A stretch of DNA of 64,000 nucleotides from Sphaerolaimus hirsutus (taxonomy: Eukaryota; Nematoda; Chromadorea; Monhysterida; Sphaerolaimidae). Of this stretch, positions 60,701-64,000 are shown in pieces (position 1 is the first letter of the stretch; each line of letters starts with the position of its first letter). The stretch is taken from positions 25,927,785 to 25,991,784 of the forward strand of contig OZ038452.1 in assembly GCA_964036195.1 (NCBI GenBank), given 5' to 3'. The translations under genes were made by a program, and so were the position numbers. Under the pieces are notes generated by a model. That model saw only the letters and a list, made by a program, of their open reading frames with translations, was not told the origin of the DNA and made no database searches.

Positions 60701-63387
60701 TGCCCGTGCCCGGCACCGGGTCAGTTTTGAGTCAATTTTGTAGATTTTTTTGACTGCAATATATCATTGTATTTGGATCCCTTTCCGGAAGTGGAGAAAT
60801 GACAAAAGAGTTGAGTGGTAAGTAAGACTAAATATTGATCAATTGACGTCAATTGACAAGTTTTTTGTGGGAGCTGTTGCATGTGAAATTCACGTATCGG
60901 TTTGCTTTTTATTTTACGTAAACGTTACTGCATGACTCAATGGTCAGCTAATAAATTTGTCGCGGGGTGCAATACATCGGCTTCTTCAAACAAGAATTGC
61001 AGAAGTGGCCAAAAATTCGCTACTAGACCCCTGATTTGTAGTACTCTTGTGGAATTGGCTCCTAAATGTTCGCGCGCCATTGCAGGTACATCGATGACCT
61101 GGACTTTTGGCAGCGCAGCTACAACTTCGCGTCGTACATCAAGCAAATTTACATCCACCAGAAGATCGTTCTCAGAAGATTGGATACCATGTTTCAAAAG
61201 TATGGTCTCTACTTCGGACATTTTACGACTTTATCTACCGTATTTCCTCGAAATACCCCCATTGTGTTTATTTTTTCAGAGTGGAAATTTTTTATAGGGG
61301 GGTTTATTATTTCGCCAGAAATTTTCGTAAAGTTCGTAGTAAAGAATGGGCTTAACATTCCCAAAACTGGTAATAAATGTCACAAAAGATGACATATTAG
61401 ATCATAAAACCGTAGATATAGCCATACAAACTACTCTATGTATAGCTGCGATGCAATTTGACCCCCATAAATACATAATGTACATTGCACACATGATGAA
61501 CCTCATTGAAGACTGGGGGTATTTCGAGGGGGCGTATTTTTTCCCCAGCTCGAAAACAACTGGGGGTATTTCGAGGGGGGTTAATTCAAGGGGGTTTTTC
61601 AACGGTAATCTCACTCTCCCATCACATTTGCAGGTATTACCCCGGTCTGCCTCAAGCATTTTACATGGAACGCAACGCCAGTATAAACCTGATTAACACG
61701 CCGCCAATATTCGATTTCCCGCGCAGTTTTATGCCCAGGGTCAATTTTGTCGGCGGCCTGCACTGCAAAAATGCGTCCAAGTTGCAGCCCGGTGTTCGTT
61801 TTCGTCAGGGACGTAGCCAGGATTTTGGAGCGGGGGGTTATACAGAGCCCGGCAAACGGGGAAGGGTAGCCCCCCCCCCCTCAAATTTAACCGATGTAGT
61901 AAGGTAATGGCGCCATTGCGCTGACGCCATTTGTAGGTGCCACGCCATGGCGCCATTGGCCGCATATGTAAATATTTAGGGCGGCCGGCCCACCCCCTCC
62001 TTTGGCTACGCCCTTTGTTTTCGTGTCGTTTGAGCAATCCAAGCATCTAATTTTGTTGCGCATACTTTTTCGCAGGCTTTGCAAAAGTTCGTCGATGGCG
62101 CTGATAATGAGAATGGTTTCATTCTGTTTACGACTGGTTTCACAGTGCCTTGGAGTCGCGCGCCCAATGAAGTCATTGTCAGTTTTTGTTTTGAAGCCGA
62201 GTGTCAGACCATATGAAATGTATTTTTTTAAATGTAAAATGCCCTGTAAAATGTCAAAAGTTGTGTAAAATGCTAAACTAAGTTTACAGGGCGTTATTCG
62301 TAGTCTTCCGAAATGTTTCCGTGTATGGAAAGGTCAGCTTTTTCTGTCTGCAAAGTTGCATTTTTCATAAAAAATTTAATCATAAAAGTGCTGTAAATTT
62401 ACAAGTTGACATTTTACACGTTCTGGGAGTATTGATTGTACACATAGGTAGATAACTTGCACCCCCTCACAGGATTTGTTCGTGTCTGCATTCAAAGAGA
62501 CCCCCAAAGTTCGCTTTGTATGGCAATATGACGGGCCAGAAATAAAAGGTTTGCCTGGCAATGTTTTCGTTCAACGGTGGCTGCCGCAACAGGATCTACT
62601 CGGTTAGAGTTTCATTTTACACATGGAATTTGTGCTGCGAACTGGAACCGATATATGTATTTATTCTTGTCTCAGGCCACGCGAAATGCAAAGCACTGTT
62701 GTCACATGGCGGTTTAAATAGTGTCATTGAAGCCGTATGGCATAAAGTTCCTGTGATCGGTTAGTTTGCGGTGTTTTTGACAATGTTTAAAATTAGTGTT
62801 CTGGGTTCTGTTCATAGAGGCTTTTTCTGATAGTAAGTAAAATGACAAGTAAAGTGATCAGAAAAATGGAAATTATGAATGTTAAGTGACAATTTCACTT
62901 GTCATCGTGTCACTTTCGGCATCACAACATCACTTATTACGTTCACCATCATCACGCATTGCTTGGCATATGCAAATCGCATATCACTTTTCTAGTGGCT
63001 TGCAAAAACCTATCCTTATGCACTTTAAAGTTAACCACTTATCTTGCCAAAGTTGCGGCATTGGCCCCTGCGCAGGCATTCCCATACTCAGCGAGCACAA
63101 AGACTACATTCTTCGGGCCACGCAACGGCGCTCGGGTTTACTCATCGAAAAGCAACATTTGAACACCCTGGCACTCAAAAAGGCATTCTATCGCATTGCC
63201 ACTGACGAAAAGTTTGTTGTTGATCGACTTTTTATCGACACATGGGCTGTATAAAAGATTCTATATTTTTACACATCGCAGAATGGTGCAGGGATTGTGG
63301 GAATTCAACGACCTTATTCGCGACGTGCCTTACACCGAACTGAACCACTCTGCATTCTGGGTCGAGTTCATCATACGCCATCAAGAG
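57711..63387 (+). CDS. UDP-glycosyltransferase, family 1 (C-terminus not in window)
   Basis: Eleven in-phase exons: 57711-57930, 59459-59583, 59662-59788, 60593-60719, 61086-61199, 61634-61793, 62076-62177, 62473-62602, 62676-62759, 63076-63211, 63282-63387; 477 residues. A signal peptide (about 1-22, [14 protein letters not shown]) leads into the acceptor-binding half ([29 protein letters not shown]). The nucleotide-sugar-binding half carries the UGT signature: [41 protein letters not shown], then VPVIGIPI. The enzyme transfers a sugar from a UDP-sugar to small lipophilic acceptors in the ER lumen (known of the family); the substrate is unknown. The usual C-terminal membrane anchor and Lys-rich tail are missing, so a last exon probably lies past 64000. 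The exon 3 donor must be GC (TGCG then GCTAGT, 59789) to keep frame. Confidence 0.92.
58634..59091. mobile_element. B-family MITE with long C tracts
   Basis: ACCGTATTTCCTCGAAATAC to GGTATTTCGAGGAAATACGG, with several runs of 8-11 C and a core inverse to that of 12072-12939 (GACGTCTGCGTACGTTTC). It is in UGT intron 1. Confidence 0.75.
60017..60464. mobile_element. CAGGGACGTAGCC hAT-like MITE
   Basis: CAAGGACGTAGCCAGGGGGG to TGGCTACGTCCCTG, flanked by exact AAAAAGCG (60009-60016, 60465-60472). It shares GCGCGCAAGCGCGC and GGCGCCATGGCG blocks with 25284-25720. It is in UGT intron 3. Confidence 0.88.
61236..61605. mobile_element. B-family MITE copy
   Basis: ACCGTATTTCCTCGAAATAC at the left and blocks of GGGTATTTCGAGGGG at the right. 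It also carries ATAATGTACATTGCACACAT, similar to the repeat near 25160-25200. It is in UGT intron 5 (61200-61633). Confidence 0.65.
61806..62016. mobile_element. CAGGGACGTAGCC MITE beside a splice donor
   Basis: CAGGGACGTAGCCAGGATTT to TTGGCTACGCCCTTT with exact duplications GTTTTCGT (61798-61805, 62017-62024). The left duplication begins 4 bp after the exon end at 61793; without the element the intron would be about 63 bp. Confidence 0.85.
62240..62435. mobile_element. Decayed introner-family copy in UGT intron 7
   Basis: AAAATGCCCTGTAAAATGTC near 62240 and GTTGACATTTTACACGTTCTGGGAG near the right end resemble the introner-family arms, but the termini are worn and the intron (62178-62472) extends beyond the element on both sides with ordinary GTCAGT and CACAG sites. 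Confidence 0.5.
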
Positions 63388-64000
63388 GTCTGCGAATATC
63401 ACATATTTTTTATCACATCGTGTATTTTCAATTAAGCCCCCAGGGGCCAGATTTAATTCTCCCTTCAAATTTACCTAAGTTATGCACTACACCCTACTAG
63501 CGTCTCCCTACACGCCCAACAAACCCGTGTACAATTGATAGCGAGGTTATGCGTGAAAGGCACCCGACACATCAATTTCTAATTCAATTCACGCGTTTTG
63601 TCGGGCGTGTGGCCGACAAAATAAAAAAAAGAAATAAAAATCTGCCCTCCACAAAAATGCTGTCGGGAGCGGTAAACGTTAGTTAAGATGGATGGACTTT
63701 TGACTGTACAATTTTGTTTCATTTAGGTACTTATGTTTTAAATTACTCATGTCTCAAATTCAAAATTGAATGGACGGATTCTGTTCCGTTCACAGTTGAT
63801 TTCATCCACTATCACCCTATAGTAAGAAGAGCAATCTTTTTTATCAGTGCCAACATGTCATTCTATTTCAATATTTCATTTTTATTCAGATGTTATTCAG
63901 CTGATCGACCAAACATTCAGTTTCTTACCACATTTCTTCTAATAGAAGGGTGTACCTTTAGAATGGCAGCCAATAAATAGAACTCCTCTTCTATTAGCAA
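63388..64000. other. UGT intron and window edge
   Basis: After the last recognised UGT exon I could not find the membrane-anchor exon. Bases from about 63940 resemble the AATAGAA-type B-family repeat of 11265-11636. Confidence 0.4.

Overview
This is a eukaryotic, animal-type window: short GC-rich exons sit among AT-rich introns crowded with small transposons, and the recognisable proteins are metazoan (UDP-glycosyltransferase, NHA/SLC9B antiporter, BLOC-1 subunit 2, ATXN7L3/SGF11-type SAGA subunit, rhodopsin-family GPCR). My guess is an aquatic invertebrate, perhaps a crustacean such as a copepod, because GC donors and hAT-type MITEs are so common; this is weakly supported.

Layout: 1-4043 repeat-rich intergenic; 4044-10900 (+) eight-exon GPCR; 11794-14581 (-) complete four-exon BLOC1S2; 14582-17334 nested repeats; 17335 to about 37.3 kb (-) a long gene for a disordered Ser/Arg/Lys-rich protein; 40505-45780 (+) a twelve-exon acidic protein that I cannot name; 46531-50777 (+) complete twelve-exon NHA-type Na+/H+ antiporter; 51788-56410 (+) complete seven-exon SGF11-like gene; 57711-63387 (+) UDP-glycosyltransferase lacking its final C-terminal exon. 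I built the gene models by hand from splice consensus, reading-frame phase and family similarity.

Most non-coding DNA is non-autonomous DNA transposons, usually palindromic. Several families begin (T/C)AGGG and have exact or near-exact 8-bp target duplications, as hAT elements do: a GATAGATAG-rich family, a CAGGGACGTAGCC family, TAGGGTTCAAACG and TAGGGTTGG families, and a 1.37-kb hairpin. Others show TA duplications. No transposase gene is visible, so mobilisation must have come from elsewhere. The intron at 31108-34676 holds three elements nested inside one another.

Main discovery candidate: a palindromic family with termini close to CTGGTGCCAGTCCC and GGGACTGCCCCCAG forms four entire introns (10411-10726, 48083-48258, 50502-50678, 53213-53381) in three genes. 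The left terminus supplies the GT donor and the right terminus the AG acceptor; where the splice bases have mutated, the intron uses a GC donor or a nearby AG. Other MITEs here inflate short pre-existing introns and leave 57-74 bp of ordinary intron, but these four introns leave almost none. This looks like an introner-like, intron-generating transposon. No shared pathway links the genes; they appear to be unrelated housekeeping and signalling genes.
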